Source: Fragum whitleyi (lineage: Eukaryota > Mollusca > Bivalvia > Cardiida > Cardiidae). From it: DNA of 64,000 nucleotides. Location: the NCBI GenBank assembly GCA_948146395.1, contig OX411545.1, forward strand, positions 19,971,526-20,035,525, written 5' to 3'. Below, one piece after another: positions 1 through 13,300 of this stretch. The notes under the pieces were generated by a model. It did no database searches, was not told where the DNA came from, and saw only the letters and a program-made list of their open reading frames with translations. A program made the position numbers and the translations under genes. The first letter of the stretch is position 1. Each line of letters starts with the position of its first letter.

Positions 1-60
1 CAGACAGACAGACAGACGGACGACCGAGGCCATAACATAATACGACCCTTCGGGCGTATA
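1..60 (-). repeat. End of a (CAGA)n-bearing bivalve repeat
   Basis: CAGACAGACAGACAGACGG followed by a short stem-loop (ACGACCCTTCGGGCGT-like) and an A-run. This is the same terminal layout, in opposite orientation, as the element at 63858-64000. Confidence 0.5.
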
Positions 61-84
61 AAAAAACCCTTTTAAATTAAAAAG

Positions 85-171
85 TACTTACAATTTGTTC
101 AGTCAGTGCTTTTTACACATTGATTTCAATGTATTTTTGCAAAGGTTTTTATTCAGCATGACAAGGTCTAA
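85..171. mobile_element. Fragment of TTAA MITE (family H)
   Basis: Ends TTCAGCATGACAAGGTCTAA, matching the right terminal repeat of the family H copies at 8843 and 18140; only one end is recognisable. Confidence 0.5.
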
Positions 172-318
172 CAACAAAGAGTCAGTTGGAGATTGAAGCA
201 GGGAAAATGGAAGATATATAAGAAATGAAAGTTTTGTAGTTACATATACAAAGTGCTTGTATCTAAATAAAACATGCAAATGTATTAAATATTGAGGAAC
301 GATCTAATTCTTAATATT

Positions 319-550
319 ATGTGACCCATCAAGTGAAAAGGAACCATCTAGGTAGTGCGTTATGTTTCTGTGACTGTGCAGACTGAATATGATAGAAACT
401 TTTCATGCTCAACTAATTTTCTGAATCTAGAATTGTATCTGCCAGTGAAAGAATTTTTGATAAGCCACCATCGGTTGACATCGACTGAAATAAATCTCAT
501 TTTCAATTATTCATTTTACAAATTTCTCAGTTGGTCCCTTTTTGTATGAC
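319..550. mobile_element. MITE family J copy
   Basis: Left end ATCAAGTGAAAAGGAACCATCT and right end GGTCCCTTTTTGTATGACAG are inverted repeats also found at 40088-40352 and 47463-48003. No coding content. Confidence 0.55.
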
Positions 551-689
551 AGTCGCATATTAAAAGACGTTCCATACACATTTAAATTTGATGAGACAAG
601 GCTAGATCTTTACAAATGCTATTAAGGTTTTGAGTCTTATACAGCCTTAGGAAGTATTACATGTATTTTGATTTCAAATGATACTACAT

Positions 690-868
690 TTTGAGTCTGT
701 GCATGAGATTTCCAACAATTCTTCAAAAGTATCTTACTTCGACAAGTCTGCATGTATAGTTTTTGCCAAGTATGCAAAAGGAAAGTAAATAATTTTGATG
801 AGAATTGACCAATACTCATGTTAAACTCAATCTCTACTTGACACACATGAAAAGTTGTTGGATATGCC
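690..868. mobile_element. Possible degraded MITE family K copy
   Basis: TTGAGTCTGTGCATGAGATTTCCAAC at the left matches the family K terminus; the right end (ACACATGAAAAGTTGTTGG) is a weak inverted match. Confidence 0.35.
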
Positions 869-928
869 ATGTTTATGCTGAATAATCTTATTTCTACCTC
901 GGCGGTTTCTTTGTGTTTCAATACTTAC

Positions 929-995
929 AGCAGGGGGAGGTGAATCTGATAAAGAAACAGGTCTTGGAGCATCTGACATCACAGAGTGATCTCCC
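929..995 (-). CDS. TTYH: TTYH exon 13 (last visible exon)
   Basis: 67 bp between TTTTTTCAG and GTAAGT, in phase with exon 12. Encodes GDHSVMSDAPRPVS and a Ser/Pro-rich tail ending SPPPA. No following exon is recognisable in bases 1-928. Confidence 0.82.
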
Positions 996-3900
996 CTGAA
1001 AAAACAAAATCAAAACTATTTATACAAACTGTTCTCTTTCAGATACACAGCGCTAGTTGTTTTTTTTTATGTATTCCATATGTTTCTATATTTCTGCTGA
1101 TACATGTACATATGTTATGACCAGTCAGTTGAAAATGAATCCTATTGATGACTCCGTGCAAAATCAGTTGTAACTGCCTATAAACATACATGTAATTACA
1201 ACATTTACTTATTGAGCCATCAATATTTATGTATAAAGTATCTACCCTTGTTAACTTGTCTAAACTGAAGACTTATCAAATAAGGCTTATTCAACTCAAG
1301 AGAAATTTGTGCTCTTAAGGTCTCTTGCTGAAGCTAACAATTTTACTGTAGTATTCATAACAGATTAATTTGATAACTTTTTATATTTTTTTTATGTATT
1401 TCGTATATTGATCGTATATTGGTGAAGATCAGCTTGTCACAAACTAGAACTGTCGCAAAGAGGACTTATACCCCCTACCAGCACTTTGTCAAAATGTAAG
1501 TGCTATTTGTGCAGGATGTGTTGTAACAAATATTGAGGTCACAAGCAGTATTTGCATGAAATTTCATGATTCTAGTTTGCTTGGTTCTTGATTTGGAGTC
1601 CGGAAACAAGAATTTAACAACAAGAGGCCAAAGAGGGCCTGTATCACCCCACTGGCTTTAAAATCTTTAGACTTTCATTAAATAAAGCTTACTTTAAATG
1701 AATACATTAACACTCCTAAATCTCCTAAGACCTATTTTATAGTGATTACCTATCAAAATATAGCAATCAATTTAAGTAAAGGGTCACCCTAGGAACATTC
1801 TTTTAAAGTTTCATTGAAATCGGCCTAGTGGTTCAGGAGATGTTGTTCAAAGATTTTGAGTTCAAAATAAGCCCCACCCTGCCACCGCCATATTTTTGGG
1901 ACAATCAAAATTTCTTGAACAATTTAAGAAAAGGGTTACCCAAGGAACATTCATGCCAAGTTTCATTACAAGAGGGCCATAGTGGCCCTAAATCGCTCAC
2001 CTGAATTAACAATCTTAAAATGTTTTTCTAAGATTTGACCCCATGACCTAGTTTTTGACTCCACTTGACCCAATTCCAAACTTGTCCGAGATTTCATCAA
2101 GATAATCATTCTGACCAATTTTCAGGTTGATTGGGCAAAGAATATGGCCTCTAGAGTGTCCACAAGGTTTTTCTAAGATTTGACCCCGTGACCTAGTTTT
2201 TGACTCCACTTGATCCAATTTCAAACTCTTCCAAGATTTCATCAAGATAATCATTCTGACCAATTTTCAGGTTGATTGGGCTAAAAATATGGCCTCTAGT
2301 GTCCACAAGGTTTTCTAAATTTTGACCCTGTGACCTAGTTTTTTACCCCACTTGACCCAATTTCGAACTTGTCCGAGATTTCATCAAGATAATCATTCTA
2401 ACCAATTTTCAAGTTGATTGGGCTTAAAATATGGCCTCTAAAGTGTCCACAAGGTTTTTTCTAGATTTGACCCCGTGACCTACTTTTTGACCCTACTTGA
2501 CCCAATTTCGAACTTGTCCGAGATTTTATCAAGATAATCATTCTGACCAATTTTCAGGTTGATTGGGCTTAAAATATGGCCTCTAAAGTGTCCACAAGGT
2601 TTTTTCTAGATTTGACCCCGTGACCTAGATTTTGACCCCAGTTGACCCAATTTCAAACTTGTCCCAGATTTCATCAAGATAATCATTCTGACCAATTTTC
2701 AGGTTGATTGGGCCAAAAATATGGCCTCTAGAGTGTCCACAAGGTTTTTCTTAGATTTGACCCCATGACCAGGTTTTTGACCCCACTTGACCCAATTAAG
2801 AACTTGTCCGAGATTTCATCAAGATAATCATTCTGACTAATTTTCAGGTTTATTGGGCTAAAAATATGGTCTCTAGAGTATCCACAAGGTTTTTCTAAGA
2901 TTTGACCCCGTGACTCAGTTTTTTACCCCACTTGACCCAATTTCAAACTTAACAGAGATATCATCAAAATAACCATTCTGACCAATTTTCAGGTTGATTG
3001 GGCTAAAAATATGGCCTCTAGAGTGTCCACAAGGTTTTTCTAAGATTTGACCCCGTGACCTAGTTTTTGACCCCACTTGACCCAATTTCAAACTTGTCCG
3101 AGATTTCATCAAGATAATCATTCTGACCAATGTTCAGGTTGATTGGGCTAAAAATATGGCCTCTAGAGTGTCCACAAGTTTTTTCTAAGATTTGACCCCG
3201 TGACCTAGTTTTTGACCCCACTCGACCCAATTTTGATCTTGTCCAAGACTTCATCAAGATAATCATTCTGACCAATTTTCAGGTTGATTGGGCCAAAAAT
3301 ATGGCCTCTAGAGTGTCCACAAGGTTTTTCTAAGATTTGACCCCGTGACCTAGTTTTTGACCCCACTTGACCCAATTTCGAACTTGTCCAAGATTTTATC
3401 AAGATAATCATTCTGACCAATTTTCAGGTTGATTGGGCTAAAAATATGGCCTCTAGAGTGTCCACAAGGTTAATGTTGATGACGGACGACGCACGACGCG
3501 CGACGGACGACGGACATCAAGTAACCCCTAAAGCTCACCTTGAGCACTTTGTGCTCAGGTGAGCTAAAAATCGGCCCAATGGTTTGGGAGGAGAAGATTT
3601 TTTCAGATTTCAAAGTGAAAAAATGCCACACCCTGCCCTGATCATATTTGGGGGCCAATCAAAATTCTATGAACAATTTAAGAAGAGGGACACCCAAGGA
3701 TCATTTCTACCAAGTTTCATTAAAATCGGCCAATTTGTTTGGGAGGAGAAGATGTTTAAAGGAAAAGTTTACGCACTGACAGACGCACGTAAGGACGGAA
3801 ACTCCGCCGTGATAATAGCTGTTGGCCTTCGGCCAGTGGAGCTATAAATTGACTGTGACCATAACCTTTGACCTATGTGACCCCAAAACAATAGGGCACC

Positions 3901-6900
3901 TCCTTGGGTCATAAGCAGCAATTGCATGAACTTCCATTATTCTAGATTGCCTGCTTCTCCAGTTAGAGTCCGGAAACGAAAATTGAACAAAGGCTGACCG
4001 TGACCTTCACCTTAGACCTATGATCTATATGACCCCAAAACAAAAGGGCACCTCCTTGGGTCAAAAGCTTTATTTGTATTTGTATTTAGTTTCGTGTATT
4101 TAGATGCTAGGATGGATGGACAGACTGAAAGACAGATTGACAGACAGACAGATATGGCTAAACCAATATAAGCCCCTCTACTTCATAGGTGGGAGGATAA
4201 TAAAATCTCATAAAAGACCCCATGTAAACCAATCAGCAATATCTCACAAGTTTGTTGAGTAATCTAGATCATGTACAGAACTTGGTCTCTCATCATCTAT
4301 TGCACCGTATCCATTGTATGGTGGTGGGTGGGGTAAGAAAGGATCAGAGGAATCAACTTGTCTGTAACCCTTCCTGAAATAAAAACATTTGTGTAAGTCT
4401 TAGATGAAAATTTGATCTTTGTAACAAAATGACTAAGGAATAGTTTTAATTAGTAACTTTTTTAAAATCAATACAGTGGATTCCTATTCAAAGCAACTCC
4501 AATTTGCCAACATTTCTGTTGCTATTAACCAGAAGTTGCCATTAAGAAGGCTATTTGTTCTTTAAATCTATTGTTTATGCACAGAGTCAGTTGCAATTAA
4601 GCAGTGAGTTGCTGCCTATATGTTGTAGGCATTTACAACTGTTTATTGCATTGAGCAATTGACAGTTGTAACTGTCCTAACCCATATTGGTAGTTACAAA
4701 AAATTCACACAGAACCACAAATTTATCATCTAAATCTTGTACCAAATTTTCTCAAACATCGGGAAATCATTCAGATACAAAATGGGCATCAAACACATCA
4801 AGTAAAAAGTTGATGACATCTCTTCAGAATTACATTACCTTTTTCCCAAGAGAAGCCATATCCTTGGTGACAAACACTGGACAAACATAAAACAAACACC
4901 CATGATTGGTAGTATTAACAGGATAAGGGCAACTCCAACCCTGAAATGTAAAATAACAGGGATTTTCAGCCAATTATCTGACAGCCCAAATTTCAAAGAA
5001 AATGAATATAGAAACTTAAATCATTCTTGATCTTTTTCAAAGTTTTTGCATAAGCACTGATATAATACACTTATATGCTACTTATTTAGTTCTGTTACAC
5101 ACTCAAGTAGGAGCTCTGATATAATCATCATGAATTTGTTTACAGAACACTATATTATTCTAAAAGATTTCTATTACACATGTTAGCTAGAGCTTTGATA
5201 TAATTATCATGAATATGATTACAGAACACTAAAATATACTTTCATAGTTCTGTTACACACACCATTTAAAGCTGTGATATAATTATCATGTACATGTTTG
5301 CAGAACACAGTATATATAGTACTTACAGAGTTCTGTTACACACTCCAGTTAGAGCTTTGATATAATTATCATGTATATGTTTACAGAACACAGTGTCACT
5401 GAGACTAGTGATATTTCCCTGAGCATATTTCAAGTCATCTCGCAAGATTCTGACTGGCTCCGCTATCTGAAATGTAAAACCACTGTGTTATTGAGACAAA
5501 TTTCTTTTTACCGGTATGTCACATCTTTTTGATAAGGGCCCTATACATGTGACCATGCTCATTTCAGATGGATTTCAGAAGATAACCTTGTACTATTCAA
5601 ATTTGGAATCTAGCTCTTTCTAAAACATTATATTGATGGATCAGCGTGAAATGCTTGTATCTGCCTATAAATATACAGGCAGTTACAACCATTTCAAGCT
5701 AAGCAATTGATTTAAAAAAGTAAATGCATATTTATTACAGATTGTGTAGTTTAATAACTTCCATGATAACAATTTTGAAATGCTGGTTTGGTTTGAATAA
5801 AAAATTTGAAAATGCCCTTGCAAAATAATAATCAATGGCTTCGTGCAAAAATATAGTATTAGAGTAACTAGAAAGCCATGAATGGCTTGTGTCGCTCCAC
5901 AGGCTTGAATTTCTTGTAATAGCAAATCTAAGTTTTGACTAGATTTTTTAGATATTTTGGGTCTTACTGATGTTGAAATGATTTTCAAAGTCTCCAACAT
6001 TATAAAATATAGAGAAATGACTTCCGCCCATAAAAGACATATTTTTTCATCCAATGACAATAATTTTTGGCTGCATGATAATGGATCACCCAAGGATCAT
6101 ACTTATGAAGTTTGAATGATATCCATCAGTTACATTCTGAGAAAATGATTTTCAAAGTTTCCACTATATAACATATAGTGGAAATGACCTTCGCCCATAA
6201 AATACACATTTTTCATCCGATAGCAATAATCTTTGGTAGACTGATAAAGGGTCACACAAGGATCATTCATGTAAAATTTGGTTGATATCTATCTATTAGA
6301 TTCTGAGAAAATGATTTTCAAAGTTTCCACTAGAAAACATATAGAGAAATGACCTCCGCCCATAAAATACATATTTTTCATCCAATTTCAATAATTTTTT
6401 GTAGACTAATAAAGGGTCACCCAAGGATCATTCATATTAAATTTAGTTGATATCTATCAGATAGATTCTGAGAAAATGATTTTCAAAGTTTCCACTATAT
6501 AACATATGGAGAAATGACCTCCGCCCATAAAATACATAATTTTCATCCGATTTCAATAATTTTTTATGGACTGATTAAGGGGCACCCAAGGATCATTCAT
6601 GTGAAATTTAATTGGTATCCATCAATTAGAACCTGAGAAAAGTCACTTTTTACCATATTTGGAAATTAGCCACGCCCATTAAATCCATGTTTTTCATTGG
6701 ATAAAAATTTCTAGAACAACTTTGAAAGAGGGTCACCCTAGGATCATTCCTGTGAAGTTTGGTTGAAATCCATCCAGTAGTTTTTGAGAAGAAGATTTTT
6801 AAAGAAAAAGTTTACGACAGCACGCACGGACGCATGGACGCATGACGGACACAACGCCATGACAATAGCCCCAGTGGCTTTCAGCCAGTGGAGCTAAAAA

Positions 6901-9900
6901 ACATGTATGTGTCTATATAATGTATAGACACATACATGTTTTTTACTCTAATCCCTGAATATGCAAGCTTAAAGACACAGCATATTTTTCATATTTCTTT
7001 TCTTTCCAAGTGAGACAATATGTTACATATGATGCCAATAGCATAATCTTCTGTTCCAATAACTAAATGTGTGTACTTACATATGCAGTGATATTATAAG
7101 GCAGTGTTTTGTTGATTGCTTGTGTTAGAGTATCATTAGCATCTTTGACATAGTTGAGAGCTTCATCTAAACTCTGAAAAAAACATACATATATATATAT
7201 ATGACTGGACACATGAAAAAGGGACCATTTGGGAAGAGCATAAAGTGTTGGCCCTGGTCAGACTGCACAAACTGCATTTAACAAATTTTCTCTATCTAGA
7301 ATGATTATTCTACCCTCCTATCTAAATATTTCCAAAATCCGCCTTCTGGTCGACCTATGCATCCTTTTTCAAAGTGTTTCTTATATGAAGTTTCAATACG
7401 GTCACTTTCTACGTTACAAGTCACATTTAAGGCATTTTTATTACAGGGATGAGTGTCTTTTTCACTGCGTTTATTGGGGTATAAAGTGCAATTGCCTTAG
7501 CACATGGCAAATAACGCCCTATGGGCGTTATGTTTAAGCCATGTGCTAAGGCAATTGAACTACGGGTGTTATGTTTAAGCCATGTGCTAAGGCAATTGAA
7601 CTTTATACCCCAATAAACGCAGTGAAAAAGACACTCCTCCCTTATAATTGCAATCCTCTAGATCGAAGAAACTATTCAAATTCTCGGCCAAACATTAAAG
7701 CTTCAAGTCTACTTTCTGCATGTATAGATTACACAATCTATTTTTAGATCATGTCAAGTTTTTTTCTTATCTCACTAGCGAAGTGAAATGTCATAAATTT
7801 AAATAAATGATACACAAATAGATGACAACTTTGAAATTTGTAGAGGTAATTATGACAAAAAACTTGTTTCTGCCAAGTTAATCTGTATATTTAAACAAAA
7901 ATGGCATTGTTGGTCTTAGTTGAGAGGGTTGCTTGATGATCTTCTTCGACTCCCTGTTCCCATTACTGCATGCTTGTAATCGTAAATTCTTTTGTAAATA
8001 TCTTAATTTGTAATATATTAAATAGCAATGTTGCATTGATGTTTGGGTACTAGGATAGTTTTAGTTCCTACTACACAGGACTTGCAGATCAGGGGTCAGG
8101 GGTTTCCCATAAGACCTATTGCATTTTATAAAGAAATAGAGTGCGATAAAAATTCCCCACGTAATGCGATTTAAACCAATCAGAATTCTTTATTTTATTG
8201 GATTGCAATTATTAGAAATATTTATAGCAAAGCCTCTATGGTTTTCATGGAAAACAATTCTTTTTCACAAAAGGGTTCTCTTCTCAGGCAATTTTAGAAT
8301 TAATCATAAATATGCTTTGATAGACACTACCGAAAAAAATCAAAATAAAAGTTAAATTCGATTCTATTCATAAAATACTCCGTAGTCAGATTTTTATACT
8401 TCCAATATTAGTTCTTGCTTCATAAATGGATCCCAATTGTTGAATGATGTATTTTCTGAGAAACATCAAACGTTTTATCTTCAGACAGTGTTTATTTGAT
8501 TTCATCATTAGCATACATTATTTAACTTCATCCAAACTCTGGAATATATTTTTCTACATTCTAAAATTTGCTTATTAAATATAAATGCCTATGTAACCAT
8601 GAAATATTCAGAAGTATTCAGAAGCAAGTTAATGAAAAGCATTAATACCAAAACATGAAGCTATTTGACCACAATATTTCTTAAGTAAAAGAATCAACCA
8701 AATTTGATTTTAGATTGCTGCATTAAAGTTTGATAAGTTTTGTTTACCTTAGAAAAATTCTGTGGATCTCTGTCATTTTTGCACTCTATGTATGCTTCAA
8801 CTATATCTGAAAATGGTACAAACACAAAATTTATATGATAACTTAACTCTTGTCATGCTGAATAAATTTTGGCTAAAAATTTTCATCAAATTCAAGGGGC
8901 AAAAAGCTCTGAAGGTACCCACTGTTGGTCAATTTTTATCTAAAAAACTAAATTTATAGACAATTCTGGTTTGAAAGTGAGAAACAGGTGGTATAGACTA
9001 ACATCAGACTGCACATATGTGCAGGCTGATGATTGTCTATAGCTCCTGCCAAAGCAGGAATATTCCAGGTTCAGCATGACAAGGGTTAACACTATTCCTT
9101 TCTTTCTAAGTTTGGTGGCATATTTTTGAAATTTGAAAAGATGGTGAAGTCTAGAAATTTATTTTGGTACTTAATCAACTTTTCCATTTCCGTGGGATTT
9201 TAAGAAAACATGCAGGTAATGGTTTAAGACAAAAGTACTTGAAACAACTCTTTTTTTATCATTTATACAAAGCATCTTACATATACATGACACTAGGTTC
9301 GTCAAAATACATATTTTCAAATTGTTTCTGCCTAAATGCGTTTGTCAGATTGTCCCCAAAAAACTTTAATGCATAAAACTTGGTTAGAGATTGGTTACTG
9401 ATAGAGCCTTCATATTTCACATGTCTTTTGCTTGTGACAAGAGATTTTGGTTGGAACAGTACCAACACCAATGTCATCAGACAGGTCAATGTCATTTTTT
9501 TCAAAGTCAAATACATGGAAAATTTCACCTGCACATTGAATTTCATTGCACTGTTGATTACCAAATAAAAATTTGTTGTGCTGATTATCAATAAAAGAGC
9601 CAGTGCGTGACATTTCCAACAATTTCACTTGTTTGCGAGGTACAAACATTAAGCAGTGTAGACAATGACACAATGCAATAATAATATATTTGACTGCCAG
9701 AAGAAGGATTAAGACCTTATCTCTTTTATAGTGCATAGTGAAGCCTCTGGTCAGACTGTGCGGCTGCACAGGCTGGCCAGAAGCTTTGCTTTGCGCACAT
9801 GTGAAATTGTTGGAAAAGTGGTGCACAGACTCAAAGTGAATTTTGTTTTGCTGTTGATAATCATAGTGTATCAAGCTACTGTTTATGAAAAATGGCAGAG

Positions 9901-10289
9901 GTCAGAGTATTGGTGTTCAACAAACACATCTCCTTCCTTCTCAAACTTGTTTGGATTTTTGTGAGATACCAGCATTACCTGCTAAGTCAAAATGTATCCG
10001 ACCTTTCTTGTAAATGCATGAAAAATTAACTGGATATTTATTTTGTACCTATTTAGCAACAGTATGGTAAATGCCATCATAACATAGGCATAACAATAGT
10101 TTTGTACTGATCCAGTGGTCTATAAATTCAGACTGTATAAGTCCTTGTTATTTTGTAATCTTGTGACGGGTTTAATCATTTTTCCCAATCTTGTCAATTT
10201 TAGACAAAAATTTATATTTACTAAAATTCAAATATCTTTTTCTCTTTTTGGGAAGAAAACATTGTGCACAATAAAGAAATTACTTGTAT

Positions 10290-10320
<31 letters not shown>

Positions 10321-13300
10321 GGATAGGCATTTTTGTGGAATGTAACTTACCTGCTGAAACCTTTGACCCCAACTTTCCTTTAATATATTGACTAGGATCA
10401 TAACAGAAATCACTCATACCCTGAAATATAGAAAAGGTATTGGATACATTTATGTTCAACATGTATGACTTTTTTTTTTATCAGCTATTTGTCATAAATT
10501 AACAAAACACACAATCATGACCATATTATCAGTGTTTATTCTAGGCAGGGGGGTTTTGGGATTCCCCCAATTTTTTTCAAAGATCCCTGATATTTTCTGG
10601 ATTTGTGGGTGATTTTTTACTATAACCAAAGAGCATGAATCACCACATTTCTCTTTTGTATCAATTTTCGTGCTGAAATCTCCCACATTATTGAAATCCT
10701 AGAATAAACACTGTGTTACCTGAAGATGAGTACTTCTTTTACCACACTGTTTTCCTCCAACATTTTCCTTTCATTTCTTAACAGAAGCACTATAAAATCT
10801 TACCAAATTGACATACATGTTAACATATGTTTACATACTTAGCTAGTTTAAAAGATTTCATGTTTTCTTTTAAATAATTACAACTTAAACTTACATGTCT
10901 GTTGCTTTCAATTTTGACCACAGAGTTTTCCATTTATTTGCATGGTACCCAGAAAAAATAATCTGGTCCCAAAGTTATTAAACTTTTCAAAAGGTCAACT
11001 GAGAATTTTCTTAAATTTAAATATGATATTTAAGCTTTAATTCTGTTGTAATACATGTACTACAATAAGGATATTGACATTTAAGCTGATATAAATTAGT
11101 TGTTATAAATAACAACTAATTCATATTATCTTTCATGTTCATACATTCATCCATCTACTTTAATTTTAAGTTTAAGAAAATTTGCAGAATGCGAATCTTT
11201 TTATAATCTCAGATCCTGGAAGTGAAATGTCCTTACCACTGAACCTCCCAAATATACACCAGTGGACACCCACACTAAAAACAAGGACACATAACCCAGA
11301 GTTATACCCCTGTAATAATATGAAAGAAAGATCTATCAGTAATGTTCCCTGTAAAATATGACAATAATTTAGTTTATTTGTAACTTTGTTCAAATTTTTA
11401 ACAGTATCATTGCACATATAAATGTTTTTACCTTGACAGTATAAAGTTAAGGCACTATGTTATCTGTCTCTTTGGGTTTAAATGATAATCTTTTATACTA
11501 TGGAATTACAGTAAATCTTTTTCAGTAGGCCCTAGTGCAGCCAGTGATCAAACAACATCCAAATGTAAAGCTGATCTGAGTAAGTCCTTGGTCCATGATA
11601 TGTGAAGTGGTTATTTAACAATAGTATTTATCGATTGACCAGTAAGGAACAGATGTAATTCCCTATAAACATATAGAGAGTTACAATTGTTTCACCCTGA
11701 GCCATCAATATAGTTTTATGGTTCTCTGTTGTATGGTTTATTAGTAAGGCCACAGAATTTTTTTTTTTCAATAAGGTTCAAATGTGACCTGAACTTTGAC
11801 ACAAAAATTCAAAAGGCCACTTTCTTGGGTCATTGGCATTGATTACATGAAGTTTACAATTCTCTGTCACTTGGTTCCAAAGTTAAGGTACAGAAATAGT
11901 TTTCTATCAAATTCAGAGCACTGAAGCACTTTTCAAACTAAGTTCCATAGTGACCTTGACTTTTGACTTTTAAGAAGACTGGGCATTTCATTAGGTCATT
12001 GGCAACAACTGTATGAAGTTTAGTAAATGAAGATTTATTGTTTCTCGAGTTACAACACAGAAGTGAAAAGCCTACAGGAGGACAGATGGATGAATAGATC
12101 ACTGGATAAATTGACAGAAATGGTGCAACCAATATATGCCCCACTTCTTTTGACCTGTGTTAAGCTGCGTTTATAAACTGATTCATGAAATTTAAATGAG
12201 ACTAACCAAACAATCCAACATTTGGACTTCTTCAGAGTTCCCACTATGTACAAGAGTAAAACTATAATCTGCCAACAAAACAGCACTATTGTACCTAGCC
12301 ACCTGCAAGTATATAGAGGAAAATTATTTCAGTGTAATATTGATTCATTTCTCATTGAGTGATCAACAAAAGCTATATTTTCATAAGTGAAAATATAGCT
12401 TTTGTTTTTCACGAAAAGAAATATGAGATTGATCTTCCTCAAAAAACAAACAATTATTTTATTTCATTAATGCAAAATTGAGACGAAAGGTAAAAATTCG
12501 TGAACAAGTTTGTTTATTTGGCTCCGCTAAGGTAACTTCTGAAAGAGAGAAATGCATTAAAGCAGGGAATAAAGTTTGAGTAATTTCACTGATTTGTCTG
12601 TGAGTTATCAAATGATAATCCAAGGTTATTTTTCATTTATTCATGGAAAAGCATTAAGAAAGAAATGTATTACATTCAGAAAGAAAGATTTTGATTTCAG
12701 AAATAAAATTCTTTGCTTTTTCAAAAAATGAATAAATCATTTATTGTTTTCATGAAGGTGGCCACTGAGAAAGGTATAACTGTAAGTTACCGATTAGCTC
12801 TCTGACTTGTCCTAATTGAATGAGGTTGCAAACACAAGCTTACAATGAGAATCAGTAAGCAAATTGCATTGAAAACATTGTGGTAAGAGGGGACATTTTC
12901 TCACAAAGTTTCTCATGGCTATTTTGATATAGCAAGTCAAAATGTTAGAGTATGAAAATGTATGAAAACATATATAGAGGATATTGAAAGAGAGGTTATT
13001 GAATACCAAATTTATTAAACGAGTCATCTTAACCAGATAAAAACGAGGCTGCGCCAAGTTGTTATCTGTTTTGGATGACTCGTTTAATAAATTTGGTATT
13101 TAATGAGCAAAAACTTGATATTCTATCCAGGAAATGACGGTATTTATCATTTCAAGTTATTCCGCGAAACATATAACGCCATTTGCGAAATAACATCTGC
13201 ATACCCATTATGACATCATTATCACAACTAAAATATAACCTTGATATCCGTTTTTAGCTGATTTACATTAAAGTTATTCCACTAGTGTAATAATACCCGT

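Larger units (their letters stand above)
1620..3843 (+). mobile_element. Family B element inserted in family G
   Basis: Begins ACAAGAGGCCAAAGAGGGCC and ends in a hairpin tail GGCCTTCGGCCAGTGGAGCT after an ACGGACG-type stretch. It is interrupted by family A element 1968-3565. Inner units resemble each other before and after that insertion (TTTCATTRAAATCGGCC). Confidence 0.7.
1440..4200. mobile_element. Outer element of a three-level nest (family G)
   Basis: Left part to 1619 and right part from 3844 are related: both carry GGTCATAAGCAGCA-like and AGTCCGGAAAC stretches, and the right part ends with a GACAGACAGACAG run and a stem-loop (CCCCTCTACTTCATAGGTGGGAGG). A second, unrelated-insertion-free copy is at about 11740-12165. 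Boundaries are approximate. Confidence 0.6.

Noticed and set aside
1461..1500. Tandem direct repeats suggesting a CRISPR array
   Set aside because: Eukaryotic sequence; repeats here are satellites without unique spacers of constant size.
2048..3420. Recurring 71-codon minus-strand frames (MVRMIILMKS...)
   Set aside because: Produced by a 145-bp tandem repeat read across units; no start context, no family, frame shifts at each unit.
5683..6093. 136-codon minus-strand frame
   Set aside because: Runs across a palindrome and into the tandem units of a family B element.
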